Notes: generated by a model from the letters alone, not told the origin. DNA of 64,000 nt from Chitinophaga rhizophila (GCF_019492185.1 NZ_JAICCF010000002.1:310001-374000); one strand, 5' to 3'; positions 26,404 to 35,675 are shown, numbered from the stretch's first letter. Numbers and translations are program-made.

Positions 26404-26829
26404 CTACACGCGAATAAATAACCTCTTAAATTGGTATATGCCATCTGCAAATGATTGATCTGCATAAGATAAATATTGATACTGCTGCCGGCCATATTTA
26501 TCATAAACAATCGTCTGCACCATGTCCTTTCCGTTTGCAGTGCCTCCTTTTACTACTGTCTTTACAGATCAGCCTAAACTATCCAGATACTGGGTCGTTT
26601 GCTTTACCTCTCTAACTTTTCTGATAGTCGATATCACCGCTCCAGTATCACTCAACGGCATATCCGGTTCCCAGGCACTGACATAGTTAATATTAGTATT
26701 GGTATAAGATGGTGGTAACAGAACTGGAGTAGCGGTGTTACGTACTCCTCCCGGCTTTTGTGCAAAAGGGACAGATGATAACAATAGGGTTGCAACGAAG
26801 ATAATTCCACGCAGTACACTAAATTTCAT
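26404..26829 (-). pseudogene. Rhs protein N-terminal fragment
   Basis: Begins with a signal peptide (MKFSVLRGIIFVATLLLSSV PFAQ) and continues SYTNTNINYVSAWEPDMPLS, VREVKQTTQYLDSLG, then a TGA at 26569 where the family has Arg (YFDGLGRP), and the same frame goes on as SVKTVVKGGTANGKDMVQTI and VYDKYGRQQYQYLSYA. This is the start of Chitinophaga-type Rhs proteins (NYVRTWxA ... QTTQYFDGLGRPLQTVVKQG). Only about 140 of more than 1000 codons remain. Confidence 0.8.
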
Positions 26830-27041
26830 AGAGGGACTTACTTACTTTGTAATTGGTAGCTATACTTGCAGACAGTTTTACTTAACTATTTTACTATAAC
26901 AGGTATATTGAAACAAACACTATTGCACTTTTATTAAAAGCCCCAAAAAATATACAAAACCGGTTTACCTCTCCAAAGCATAATATAATATTCGCAAATG
27001 GACTCTTTGTATTAGCGGTCACATAGTAGATCATGAAGAAA

Positions 27042-27626
27042 TTATAGTGTATAACTATAAATTACCTCTTTTCCTACTTCTGTTAGAGGTATTGACAAAC
27101 TATATTTTATTTCAATACGTCCAATATTTTCAAAATGAAGCTTTGGGTATAATAACACCCCATAGTCCCTTAGATATTCTGGTGTTGAATTTACAAAATC
27201 AGACTTCCCAATAATTGTGTCCACAACACAAATATCATCTACTTTCACCTTCAAATTTGACACAAAGTTGTGTGTAACGAAATTATCAATATTATATATT
27301 TTAGTATATTTTGGGGGTATGTGGACTGAACTATCTGATCGACAAAAATGACAAAAATCAATTTGAATCCTGGATTTATCTTTAAAAATTAGTGTATCTA
27401 CACATATCGTATCTTTATACGTACGGATATAAGCATTATAAGTTTCATCCAATTCATATAAACCTTCTTCTGACGAATCAATATCGATTTCTAACTTCGA
27501 TTTGTTGGAATCAGCTGTAACACTATCACTTCTATTATTAGCCCCGCCATTGGGCATGTCACAGGCACATATAAGTAAGATTAATGCTACGAATGTCAAA
27601 ACAAATGAACCATCTATTTTATTCAT
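27042..27626 (-). CDS. hypothetical lipoprotein, possible immunity protein
   Basis: A 194-residue lipoprotein (signal ends LILLICAC). The mature region starts with a Ser/Asn/Asp-rich linker, then YIRTYKDTICVDTLIFKDKS and IQIDFCHFCRSDSSVHIPPK, with two Cys close together, and a beta-rich end. No family recognised. It starts 9 bases after the stop of a short toxin-tail-like frame (27755-27636), again the toxin-tail/small-lipoprotein layout. Confidence 0.7.
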   Translation of the reverse strand: MNKIDGSFVLTFVALILLICACDMPNGGANNRSDSVTADSNKSKLEIDIDSSEEGLYELDETYNAYIRTYKDTICVDTLIFKDKSRIQIDFCHFCRSDSSVHIPPKYTKIYNIDNFVTHNFVSNLKVKVDDICVVDTIIGKSDFVNSTPEYLRDYGVLLYPKLHFENIGRIEIKYSLSIPLTEVGKEVIYSYTL

Positions 27627-27635
27627 ACTATAATT

Positions 27636-27755
27636 TTATCGACTGTAATTTTTCTTCTCATGAACCTCTTGAGCGGCTTGGCGTCCATCTAAATAAGTCT
27701 GAATCATAGGCAGAGATAATTTAATGGAGATAGGTTCAATCAATAATGCTGATGC
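27636..27755 (-). pseudogene. short toxin C-terminal remnant
   Basis: A 39-codon frame, ASALLIEPISIKLSLPMIQT then YLDGRQAAQEVHEKKNYSR-stop, without a start codon and preceded by TAA. The sequence is protein-like and lies just before the lipoprotein gene. Confidence 0.35.
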
Positions 27756-28108
27756 TTATTTACTGATGCATCATTGAATCTCGTTTGGTCAAATATAGTA
27801 ATAAAACAATTCATTGTCTTTTGACAGTTTCCGTTTACAATTGCCAATGTAAGCAAGTAAAATCATGTTTTAACTTAAGGGTACTAAGTCTAAGTAATTC
27901 CATCAGCCACACTAGTATATAAAATGAACGAAGAAACACTCAGCAATTTTCGGAGAAGACTCCTCAATACTTAACGGAAGAGCAAATAAAACAGCATGTA
28001 CAGGAAGTCAACTTATTGGCCTCTATTTTCTAACTGACAATACGCCCTGGTTCATAGTCGCAGATGTTGGCGAAGAGGAGCGGATAGATAACAACCGTAA
28101 GTTCCTGT

Positions 28109-28309
28109 TCATCTGCTATTAGAAAGTACCACATCATGCACTCCATTTTCTCCATTACTACCTCCAAAAGTCTGTACTATACCCGCCATCATATCTTTTA
28201 CAGGTGCCTTCCATAATTCGTCGGTTAGACCTTTATAAGCATGAGTACTGATCTGAACATCATCTCCTACGATTAGCTTAATATAAGCGAAGGGGCCTAC
28301 CTTCTTTCT
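28109..28309 (-). pseudogene. Rhs internal-region fragment
   Basis: Frame KKVGPFAYIKLIVGDDVQIS followed by THAYKGLTDELWKAPVKDMM and AGIVQTFGGSNGENGVHD. It matches the internal segment of Bacteroidota Rhs proteins with LxVMAGDxVxIxxxAFY and a helical insert. Bounded by stops. The surrounding 27756-28108 and 28310-28727 stretches hold no intact gene. Two short plus-strand frames near 27925-28050 look like further debris. Confidence 0.6.
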
Positions 28310-28727
28310 TTAACTGATACAAATTCCATCTTATTAACAGTCAAGTAACCAATTTACTTTTCGTTTAAAATTGCTGTCGATTTTGAAATAGCTCTATTTA
28401 CTTAATCGATTACCAATTTCATTTCTCCGGATTCCGACGGATTTTTCCAGATATTGGAAAAGACAAGCTCGCAATACCCATACATATGTTATTGATTTTC
28501 AAACAGATAACTATAATTTGCAGAAATGGCACTCCGTTGGTAACTATGTACGCATCGTAACGATCATACTACTGAATACACTAGAATAACCGAATACGCC
28601 AGTTACTGAATGGATCCGGAAACATTCATACTGAAGACCGAAGAGAATGCAAATTGTTATTTCGTAAACCATACAGAACCTTCGTAGGATAAACATACCT
28701 GCGACCATAAAACATATCCTAATAAAA

Positions 28728-30119
28728 ATGAAAAATTTCAAATTATTTGCGCAATCAGTGATTGTAGCAGCTACCATATCTTGTGCCTTTAGCTGTAAAA
28801 AAGAGGCAATTCTTGAAGAAAAACTTGATATCAATAATCTCGCTACTACCGCAACTCCGACCGGAAGAGAATTTACACTTGTCCCTGATGCCAGTGGACG
28901 CCTACTGATTGACAACAGTAGCAAAACTTATCAGCCTGGAGATATCATAAATCTAAAGGGCACATTCAAATCCGTACAGGTCATTAATACCAGTGGTAGT
29001 GCGATTGCTCCGATAACTATCCGTAACGTTTCCGGCACTACCGTTAATATCGGTGATCCAGCCTGGAATGGCGGTGGTTACAGCACCGGACTTGTTTTAT
29101 GGAATTGTCACTACATTAAGTTAGGAGGACAATCAGGCAATACATCAATGGTTATTAATGGGTCCAAACAGGCCGCTAAAGCAGCTTATTACGATCTGCA
29201 GATTGGTAATAAGTCAGACAATATCGAAATATCCAATCTGACAATACAGGACGGCGGTAATGGTATCGTTGCGAAGACCGACCCTGTTAAGAACGATGCA
29301 TCTACAGCCTATCCAAATACTGTTATGCAGAATCTCTCCATACACGATATTGTTATTAAAAATACGACCAATGAGGCAATGTATATCGGACATACCGCTA
29401 CCTATTGGGATCTTACTTCCAACGTGCCTTACTATGGAGCAGCTTCAGGTTTTACCGCAGGTCATCAGTATGTACAGCCTATCATCTGGCGTAATGTGAA
29501 GATCTATAACAATGTTGTCAGCAATATAGGCCTTGATGGTATACAAACATCTGCAATTGATCAGCTGGAAGTACATAACAACGAAGTGAGCAACTGGGCA
29601 ACGCAGAAAAATTATGCACATAACGGTGGTATCCTGATCGGTGGACGTACAACAAACACAAATACGCACGACAACTACGTACATGATGGCTGGGGTGAAT
29701 TATGCCAGTTCTATGGTTCAGGTGAAAACGGTTCCAAGCATACTATTGTCAATAATCTGTTCCGCAATGGCCAGCTTGACGGAATAAGCATGAGAGGTAG
29801 CGCTAATGCCATCGTGGTCTTTTCAAACAACACCGTTGCATACGCTGCTGGAAATCTTATCCGCATCAATGGTTCTGGTGGTCAGACGAGTGCAAATATC
29901 CTGAACTCAAACGCCCTAATAGCACCAAGGAATGGTACAGGTACAATATACGACAAGAACTATATCTACCTGGAAAATAGCGCCATTGTCACAGAAGGTA
30001 CTGGTACCTATGCAAACAAAAAGTTTGTTACCAGTGCTGCCGCGGGAGCAAGTGCCAACAACTACTACCTGCCGCTGACAGGATCATTGATGGGTACAGC
30101 TGGTTACAGAAGAATATAA
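28728..30119 (+). CDS. right-handed beta-helix lipoprotein
   Basis: A 463-residue lipoprotein (MKNFKLFAQSVIVAATISCA then FSCKKE). Residues about 90-400 show the repeating pattern of a right-handed parallel beta-helix: NIEISNLTIQDGGNGIVAK, NLSIHDIVIKNTTNEAMYIG, VKIYNNVVSNIGLDGIQTSA, LEVHNNEVSN, NTHDNYVHDGWGE, TIVNNLFRNGQLDGI. This fold is shared by pectate lyases and other polysaccharide lyases and epimerases. The GGILIGGRTTNTNTHDNYVH stretch could line the active groove. Substrate unknown. It is exported to the cell surface or periplasm. Promoter probably in the 200 bases upstream. Confidence 0.85.
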   Translation: MKNFKLFAQSVIVAATISCAFSCKKEAILEEKLDINNLATTATPTGREFTLVPDASGRLLIDNSSKTYQPGDIINLKGTFKSVQVINTSGSAIAPITIRNVSGTTVNIGDPAWNGGGYSTGLVLWNCHYIKLGGQSGNTSMVINGSKQAAKAAYYDLQIGNKSDNIEISNLTIQDGGNGIVAKTDPVKNDASTAYPNTVMQNLSIHDIVIKNTTNEAMYIGHTATYWDLTSNVPYYGAASGFTAGHQYVQPIIWRNVKIYNNVVSNIGLDGIQTSAIDQLEVHNNEVSNWATQKNYAHNGGILIGGRTTNTNTHDNYVHDGWGELCQFYGSGENGSKHTIVNNLFRNGQLDGISMRGSANAIVVFSNNTVAYAAGNLIRINGSGGQTSANILNSNALIAPRNGTGTIYDKNYIYLENSAIVTEGTGTYANKKFVTSAAAGASANNYYLPLTGSLMGTAGYRRI

Positions 30120-30180
30120 TACTTCATCCAGGCTTCACTACATAATTAGATAATACTGGTAAAAATGCAATAAGTAAGGA

Positions 30181-30224
30181 CTGACCCAAAAAGGTCGGTC
30201 CTTTTCTTTGCAGACAGAGGGCCG
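30181..30224 (+). repeat. 44-bp repeat, copy 2
   Basis: CTGACCCAAAAAGGTCGGTC followed by CTTTTCTTTGCAGACAGAGG. Near copy of 13618-13661. No transposase sequence remains beside it. Confidence 0.6.
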
Positions 30225-30258
30225 ACTAGTAATTTTTTGACCACACAAAAATACTTTG

Positions 30259-30429
30259 GCATTTTTTTCGTATTACTCGAATAATCTATATCTGGAAAAA
30301 TCCCTCTATTATGAACTTTTTCAGAAACTTTTAAAAATACAACACCTACAGAACATTCAAATTGAGTGCACAGGATGTCTAGGTAAAGGGTATGTAGATT
30401 TAAATGATATTAAAACGTTGAAGAAGTAA
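30259..30429 (+). pseudogene. possible gene remnant
   Basis: A 56-codon open frame, FFSYYSNNLYLEKSLYYELF then QIECTGCLGKGYVDLNDIKT LKK-stop, without a sensible start. It is protein-like but I cannot name the family. It directly follows the 44-bp repeat. Confidence 0.3.
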
Positions 30430-30493
30430 TTAAAATGGATGCCCTGGTACATGGGCTTATTGTAATGGAGTCTGTAAAGTAAAACCGAAACGA

Positions 30494-30755
30494 TCACCCA
30501 GGTAGAGAATGTCTTCTCCATCTCCCAATTTGTACATCATACGTCCTTGCCCGATAATCATACAACACCAAGCGACTCCCATTAGCAAATTCTTTATATT
30601 GTAACTCCATCCCATTATATTTAACCCGGTTGTCGGCATAATTCGTTCGTTTCAATGCATTAGTGAGTATCTCTGCATTATCAGCCTATAAGGATAATAA
30701 AGCGTCTCCTCCAGTAACGGCCCGGTGCTCAGCCCCATCACATAATAGGCTTACA
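30494..30755 (-). pseudogene. Rhs core fragment, frameshifted
   Basis: One frame gives [24 protein letters not shown]. After a shift near 30680 the next frame gives [40 protein letters not shown] and [11 protein letters not shown], then a stop. This is the hallmark Rhs core (EETxYYPFGLxM ... KYNGKELQxKEFxDGSGLxxYDYGARxYDPQIGRW). Both flanks are lost, so it is dead. Confidence 0.88.
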
Positions 30756-30763
30756 TAAAAAAA

Positions 30764-30783
30764 TCTGAATCATTTGTTTCAGA
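30764..30783. promoter_or_regulatory. operator-like palindrome upstream of the TetR gene
   Basis: TCTGAATCA-TT-TGTTTCAGA is an inverted repeat with one arm mismatch. Related sites lie at 31403-31430 and 31463-31487. A TATATTTG box (30789-30796, the Bacteroidota -7 element) sits between it and the ATG at 30813, so a bound repressor would cover the promoter. Confidence 0.65.
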
Positions 30784-30812
30784 ATACCTATATTTGCATC
30801 AATAAGACAGTT

Positions 30813-31391
30813 ATGGCGAGAAATGTCGAGTTTAATGAAGAGGAAGCGATCCAGAAAGCAATGGAAGTTTTTTGGGAAAAGGGGTACAATGGTACTTCCC
30901 TTCGTGACCTCACGGACGCCATGAAGATCAACAGCAGCAGTCTATACAATACCATAGGCGACAAAAGCGAACTCTATTTGAGATGTATAACCCATTATAC
31001 CGATCTTAGAAAAAAGGACCTTCAGCAAAGGATGTCCAGCAAGAAACCGGCCTTTGAGATACTGGTAGAATATATAAATGATGCCATTAAAGTCATCACA
31101 GATGGCCGGAACGGATGCATGGCGATTAAGGCTGCATTTGAGGTTGGTGCCAACAATAAAAAGGTGAAAGCAATTCTTAAAAACGACAGCGAATACGCAG
31201 ATCAATTCCTTACGTCATTAATTAAAAAGGCTATGGACGAAGGGCATCTTTCCGATGAGGAAGATCCTAAGCTGATAGCGGATTACTTTATCAGCACCTG
31301 GACAGGCTGGTATGAGTCTTACATCATCCACAAAGACGCAGATAAAATCAGAAAGATGGGGCAGTATTTTATCCGCCAGATCTCCAAGTAA
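30813..31391 (+). CDS. TetR family transcriptional regulator
   Basis: A 192-residue TetR protein starting at the ATG at 30813 (MARNVEFNEEEAIQKAMEVF). The DNA-binding domain is complete: FWEKGYNGTSLRDLTDAMKI then NSSSLYNTIGDKSELYLRCI. The C-terminal ligand-binding part contains DGRNGCMAIKAAFEVGANNK. It is followed 109 bases on by a short-chain dehydrogenase gene. Three related palindromes, one before this gene and two before the dehydrogenase, point to autoregulation and control of the neighbour, the usual TetR-SDR arrangement for detoxification. Confidence 0.93.
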   Translation: MARNVEFNEEEAIQKAMEVFWEKGYNGTSLRDLTDAMKINSSSLYNTIGDKSELYLRCITHYTDLRKKDLQQRMSSKKPAFEILVEYINDAIKVITDGRNGCMAIKAAFEVGANNKKVKAILKNDSEYADQFLTSLIKKAMDEGHLSDEEDPKLIADYFISTWTGWYESYIIHKDADKIRKMGQYFIRQISK

Positions 31392-31402
31392 AATTTTTTA
31401 CC

Positions 31403-31430
31403 TTATTCTGAAACAATCGATACAGAATAA
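31403..31430. promoter_or_regulatory. operator-like palindrome 1 before the SDR gene
   Basis: TTATTCTG-AAACAATCGATA-CAGAATAA is an 8-bp perfect inverted repeat. Its GAAACAATC core is shared with 31463-31487 and resembles 30764-30783. Confidence 0.65.
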
Positions 31431-31462
31431 TCATACACTACAGCAAATTAGGTGCTGCAGTT

Positions 31463-31487
31463 TTTTGAAACAATCATTTCAGAATTA
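31463..31487. promoter_or_regulatory. operator-like palindrome 2 before the SDR gene
   Basis: TTTTGAAACAATCATTTCAG then AATTA, 14 bases before the ATG at 31501. Same GAAACAATC(A/G) core as the previous site. Confidence 0.6.
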
Positions 31488-31500
31488 CAAATAAAATACA

Positions 31501-32294
31501 TGGCACACACAACAAAATTCAACACAGACTTAACAGGTAAGACAGCCTTGGTTACCGGTGGAACGAAAGGTATCGGTAAGGCAATAGCAGATGAATTAGC
31601 ATTAGCAGGCGCGCGGGTAATCGTCTCAGCGAGAAATAAACCGACAGGAGATAGCGAACATCATTTCATTGCCGCAGACCTGACTAAGGCAGAAGATGCT
31701 ACATTACTTGCGCGGGAGATCAATGAAAAGTTTGGCGGAATAGACATCCTGATTAATAACGTGGGTGGATTAACCACCCCTGGCGGTGGCTTCAGTACCC
31801 TCACCGATAAGCATTGGGAGGATGAGCTGCAGCTGAATCTGATCGCAGCCATTCGCCTGGACAGAGAGCTGCTGCCGCAGATGATGACCCGCAAAGACAC
31901 TGTGATTATCCATATCTCATCGATCGCAGGACGCCAGGCGCTTTGGAACTTAAATCTGGCCTATGCCGTATCTAAAGCGGCTCTTAACAGTTATAGCAAA
32001 GCGCTCTCCACAGAGCTGGCAGCAAAAGGCGTACGTGTATTGACAGTATCTCCCGGTGCCACGAAAACGCCGCCAATGGAAAAATTCATCACGGATTATG
32101 CATCTTCACAAAACATACCAGAAGAGGAGGCACTGGCACAGCTGCTAAAACAGACTGGCGGAATTCCAATGGGCAGAATGGCCGAACCTGAAGAAGTGGC
32201 TTCACTGGTGCGTTACCTGGTATCGCCTGCTGCTGGCTACCTCACAGGTTCAATTTATGCTATTGACGGAGGATCCTTACCAGTAGTCAGTTGA
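31501..32294 (+). CDS. short-chain dehydrogenase/reductase
   Basis: A classical SDR of 264 residues from the ATG at 31501, chosen because the longer reading from 31452 would overlap the operator. Cofactor motif TGGTKGIGKA, NNVGG in place of NNAG, active-site Ser in HISSIAGR and the catalytic AYAVSKAA (YxxxK), then SPGATKTP. The C-terminal GSIYAIDGGSLP is typical. It is a paralogue of 35801-36595 (same NNxGG, RLDRxxLPQM and GGIPxGR segments). Probably reduces a carbonyl compound sensed by the upstream TetR protein. Confidence 0.92.
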
Positions 32295-32395
32295 TAAAGT
32301 ATGTTGGTTTAGAAGCTACCGGATAAGAGAAGGCTGCACACAAGCAGTATGGTTTCGGATACCATAAAACGGTTAATACACCTCACAATAGCAAA

Positions 32396-32436
32396 ACGGT
32401 GTCTCAAAAATAATTGAGGCACCGTATTTTTTTAAG
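32396..32436 (+). terminator. rho-independent terminator
   Basis: ACGGTGTCTCAA / TTGAGGCACCGT stem followed by ATTTTTTT, about 100 bases after the SDR stop. Confidence 0.85.
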
Positions 32437-32444
32437 GAGTTCTT

Positions 32445-32640
32445 ATACTAGAAATCAAAGTCAGCAAAATCTTTGACTCCGATGCAGGCACTAAGAAATA
32501 GGTGCAACAAGCCGATCAGCTACAGAAATTGTATGCTCAGATTGGACAGCTGAAGGTTCAGAATGCCTTTCTCAAAAAAAATTGTAGCATGGTCATTATC
32601 CAGTCGTCGCTCTATGATGGATCCCAACCATACAACGATG
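32445..32640 (+). pseudogene. IS3-family OrfA fragment
   Basis: The frame reads EIKVSKIFDSDAGTKK-stop then VQQADQLQKLYAQIGQLKVQ NAFLKKN, the C-terminal coiled coil of IS3-type OrfA proteins (QKLYAQIGQLKVENDFLKK). An in-frame TAG-type stop and loss of both ends make it a remnant. Confidence 0.75.
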
Positions 32641-32739
32641 AGATAAAAATCAGCATGAAACGGCGCTTTTGCCGCAACTCATCTATTTTTACTTTCACCG
32701 GTAACTGCACGACTTACTTTTGGGAAAATACGCATTCCC

Positions 32740-33216
32740 ATGAAAAAAATAGTGCCAGTCTTAATCGCCCTCCTCGCCTGCTGCCGCCTGTATGCACAAA
32801 TAGATACTACCAGCTTTCCGGAGTAACGACAAGCTCTCCGGCAGTTGATGCATCAAATTAAGCCGGGCTCCTGCATAGATTGTAACGATTTCATAGCGGT
32901 AGGCCCCAAAGGAGATATTTCCTTTTCCTTTAACGAATGGAAAGTCGCACAAATAAAACAGAAAGTAGTATTTAAATCTGTAGAGCCCGTACAGGGCTAT
33001 GAGTTTATACGCATTTATGATGGCAATACGGCGGTCATTAACTTTCTGGCAAATGTACATCTGACAGTTGATAGTCAAGATGTGCACATTAAAGTACGCC
33101 GGCTCGAAGTCTATCATAAAAATACGGCAGGCTGGTGCCGTGTTGCCGGGCAGGGAACGATTGTGGACGAAAATTTGTTTCCGGTTGAAAAAAATAAATC
33201 GACAGCTGATCATTAA
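32740..33216 (+). pseudogene. secreted SnoaL/DUF4440-like protein, interrupted by a stop
   Basis: The ATG at 32740 starts a signal peptide (MKKIVPVLIALLACCRLYAQ) and the frame meets TAA at 32824-32826 (after TSFPE). It continues unbroken as RQALRQLMHQIKPGSCIDCN, EPVQGYEFIRIYDGNTAVIN and RRLEVYHKNTAGWCRVAGQG to 33216. The YEFIRIYDGNTAVINFLANV region resembles the NTF2/SnoaL fold. One point mutation inactivates it, unless translation restarts at the TTG/ATG near 32845, which would lack export. Confidence 0.7.
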
Positions 33217-33273
33217 CTATATCATATCAGGAACGGCCTTACTCACCGATCAATGGGGCAACCTCTAAACTGA

Positions 33274-34478
33274 GGCACTTGCTAATTTTCCCCTCACAGA
33301 TAATGCAGGTGGTGACAATGCTATGTTCATTACCAGTTCAACAAGTACGGCGAACCGGATACCAGCATCCGGGTTGTAAATTACACAAACCACAAATACT
33401 TTACTTTACCTTAACATTACTTAACTTCACTAAGCGCTGATTCATTAAGTATCAATTTAAGCAGCAACATACTTTTCTTATCTCATAAAAATTTTAACCT
33501 GGAAAAATTAAATTCATGAGTAATAATAACTGGCCGGTAATCGGGTATGACGATTGGAAAGACACATTGAACACGGTTCACCTGTGGACACAGATGGTAG
33601 GTAAAATACGTTTGCGAAAAATGCCCTGGTTAAATCATTCCTGGCACGTAACCTTGTATGTGACGCCGTCAGGATTAAGCACAGGAAGTGTACCATATCA
33701 GCATGGTATTTTTCAGATAGACTTCGACTTTGTGCAACATCAACTGATTATCACTACCAGCAAAGGTAAGAAGGAAATACAGGCACTTCAGCCGGGAACA
33801 GTTGCCATTTTTTACAAATCGTTATTTGAGAAATTAGCTGCCCTGGAAATCGATGTTAATATTACGACCATGCCCTGTGAATTAAGTGATCCTATCAAAT
33901 TTGAGGAGGATGAAATTCACAAATCATATGACGCGCAAAGTATGCAACGTTACTGGCAAGCGATGATTAAAGTGCATAATGTATTTACGCGATTCAGTTC
34001 CCGCTTTACAGGCAAATCCAGTCCTGTACATTTCTTTTGGGGAGCTTTTGATATGGCTGTCACCAGGTTCTCCGGAAAAGATGCGCCACAACATCAGGGT
34101 GTAGCACCCAATATTCCGGCAGTAGTGATGCAGGAAGCTTATTCCAAAGAAGTAAGTTCATGTGGATTCTGGCCCGGAAACGAACAATATCCGCACGCTG
34201 CATTTTATGCTTACTGCTATCCTGGCAATCCGGCGTACGGTGAATCTAAGGTAAAGCCTGAAAGCGCCTTCTTCAGTCAGGAGATGGGAGAATTTCTATT
34301 GCCCTATGAAGTAGTGCAGCAATCAGACAATCCGGAAGAAGTTTTATTGTCATTCCTGCAATCCACCTATGAAGCTGCCGCCAATACAGGCAACTGGGAC
34401 CGGAAAACATTGGAATGTAACCTATCGGAGCTTGAGTTCGCGTATGGATGCCATCGGAAAGATTAGCTTAACAACAAA
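33274..34478 (+). repeat. duplicated segment, unit 2
   Basis: Second copy of 24880-26075. It carries a decayed, stranded tail of the sialidase-like gene (ACAGATAATGCAGGTGGTGA, 33297 onward, to a TAA) followed by the same spacer and the DUF5996 gene. The stranded tail shows this is the derived copy. Confidence 0.9.
33516..34466 (+). CDS. DUF5996 family protein, copy 2
   Basis: 316 residues, 95% identical to copy 1 at 25111-26061. Changes include N to D in GIFQIDFDF, T to K in TSKGKKE, M to I in APNIPAV and P to Q in FFSQEMG. The reading frame is intact and most base changes are silent, so it is probably under selection and expressed from the same duplicated upstream spacer. It lacks the terminator that follows copy 1. 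Confidence 0.92.
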   Translation: MSNNNWPVIGYDDWKDTLNTVHLWTQMVGKIRLRKMPWLNHSWHVTLYVTPSGLSTGSVPYQHGIFQIDFDFVQHQLIITTSKGKKEIQALQPGTVAIFYKSLFEKLAALEIDVNITTMPCELSDPIKFEEDEIHKSYDAQSMQRYWQAMIKVHNVFTRFSSRFTGKSSPVHFFWGAFDMAVTRFSGKDAPQHQGVAPNIPAVVMQEAYSKEVSSCGFWPGNEQYPHAAFYAYCYPGNPAYGESKVKPESAFFSQEMGEFLLPYEVVQQSDNPEEVLLSFLQSTYEAAANTGNWDRKTLECNLSELEFAYGCHRKD

Positions 34479-34780
34479 TCCAAAAAGATTATATCACAAA
34501 CTCAAAATCTACGAAATATAAATACTTCTGCCGTAAAATTACGAAATATCGCAACTGACTTTCATTTTACCATTTCATAAATAATTTAAAATCATTATTT
34601 TAAATACTTGGCGTTAAAGTTGAATGTTCAACGTGTGATTTTAGGTGACTTATCCTCTTTTCAAATACTTGCAAATTTAGGGAGATCACTAAATCCAATT
34701 TGGTTACACCAGTAGAATGCGCTGTCGAATACTGCATTTTGAATTTGCCAAATAAGTTAAACATCAAAATTTCATAACAA

Positions 34781-35173
34781 ATGCCACAACAAAACAAGAA
34801 AGCAGAAGGCTTCGGAATGCCCTGGGAAGATATTTATGGATATGCGCAAGCAATAAAAAAAGGAAATACCGTTTGGATTTCCGGTCAGCTTGGTCACAAC
34901 GAAAATGGGGAAATACCGGAAGGCATGGATGCCCAGATGAAGCAGACTTACGCAAATATCAAAGAATTATTATCCCGATTTGGAATGACAATGGATAACG
35001 TTGTTGAAGAGGTTATCTATACAATGAATATGAGTTCTGCATTTGAAGCAAGAAAGAACTTTAAAACAGTGTATTATACTGATCCTAAATTGGTAGCGAG
35101 TACTATGGTAGGAGTAACTGGGCTTGCCTTGCCGGGACAATTGGTAGAAATTAAAATTATTGCCACTGAATAA
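34781..35173 (+). CDS. RidA family protein
   Basis: A 130-residue RidA/YjgF/UK114 protein. Recognisable by WEDIYGYAQAIKKGNTVWIS GQLG at the start, ANIKELLSRFG in the middle and MVGVTGLALPGQLVEIKIIA at the end. The Arg that binds the imine carboxylate in RidA proper (usually in a SRxxV context near residue 105) is not obvious, so it may belong to a non-deaminase subgroup. Family members hydrolyse reactive enamine/imine intermediates. It stands alone with a terminator at 35211. Confidence 0.9.
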   Translation: MPQQNKKAEGFGMPWEDIYGYAQAIKKGNTVWISGQLGHNENGEIPEGMDAQMKQTYANIKELLSRFGMTMDNVVEEVIYTMNMSSAFEARKNFKTVYYTDPKLVASTMVGVTGLALPGQLVEIKIIATE

Positions 35174-35210
35174 TATATCTCAAAATCTTATCGAAAATAA
35201 ATACTTAAAG

Positions 35211-35242
35211 AAGGTTTGGATGCGCAATCTAAGCCTTTTTTA
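35211..35242 (+). terminator. terminator-like hairpin
   Basis: AGGTTTGGAT / AATCTAAGCCT with G-U pairs, followed by TTTTTTAT, downstream of the RidA gene. Confidence 0.6.
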
Positions 35243-35291
35243 TTCTTGAAAGTTGTTCTCTATGGTATTATATGACCGGTAATAGAGCCAC

Positions 35292-35675
35292 TTAGTAATC
35301 CCCCTCCATTCCCGATGCCCCTGCATTGTGCTTTAAAATGACCCTACGCAGTCGCTCCTCATGTTCGTCGCCCCAAAGACCTATGGATTGAATCAACGGA
35401 ATGAGTGTGTTGCCAAATTCAGTAAGACTGTATTCTACCTTTGGAGGCAAAACGGGAAAGATCTTTTTAGTGATCAATTCATGATCTTCGAGTTCCTTCA
35501 ATTGCACATTCAACACCCGTCTGGTCACATCCGGAATTTTCCGCTGAAGTTCACTTGGCCGTAAGTTGCCTATATGGATGAACCAAAGAATACGGATCTT
35601 CCATTTTCCATACAATACTTCACCAACCAGGTCAAGCCCACAATTAAGCGTCGGAGTAGTTTTTTTAATGTACAT
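35292..35675 (-). CDS. HxlR family transcriptional regulator
   Basis: About 127 residues from the ATG at 35675 (MYIKKTTPTLNCGLDLVGEV LYGKW), the usual start of this family with the Cys near residue 12 that senses electrophiles or oxidants in some members. The winged helix is complete: WFIHIGNLRPSELQRKIPDV TRRVLNVQLKELEDHELI. It is divergent to the SDR at 35801, and a near-perfect 22-bp palindrome lies between them (35711-35732). Likely represses that SDR and itself. Confidence 0.92.
   Translation of the reverse strand: MYIKKTTPTLNCGLDLVGEVLYGKWKIRILWFIHIGNLRPSELQRKIPDVTRRVLNVQLKELEDHELITKKIFPVLPPKVEYSLTEFGNTLIPLIQSIGLWGDEHEERLRRVILKHNAGASGMEGDY

Noticed and set aside
28544..28924. Minus-strand frame of 126 codons
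   Set aside because: It runs over the promoter and start of the beta-helix lipoprotein on the other strand and has no recognisable features.
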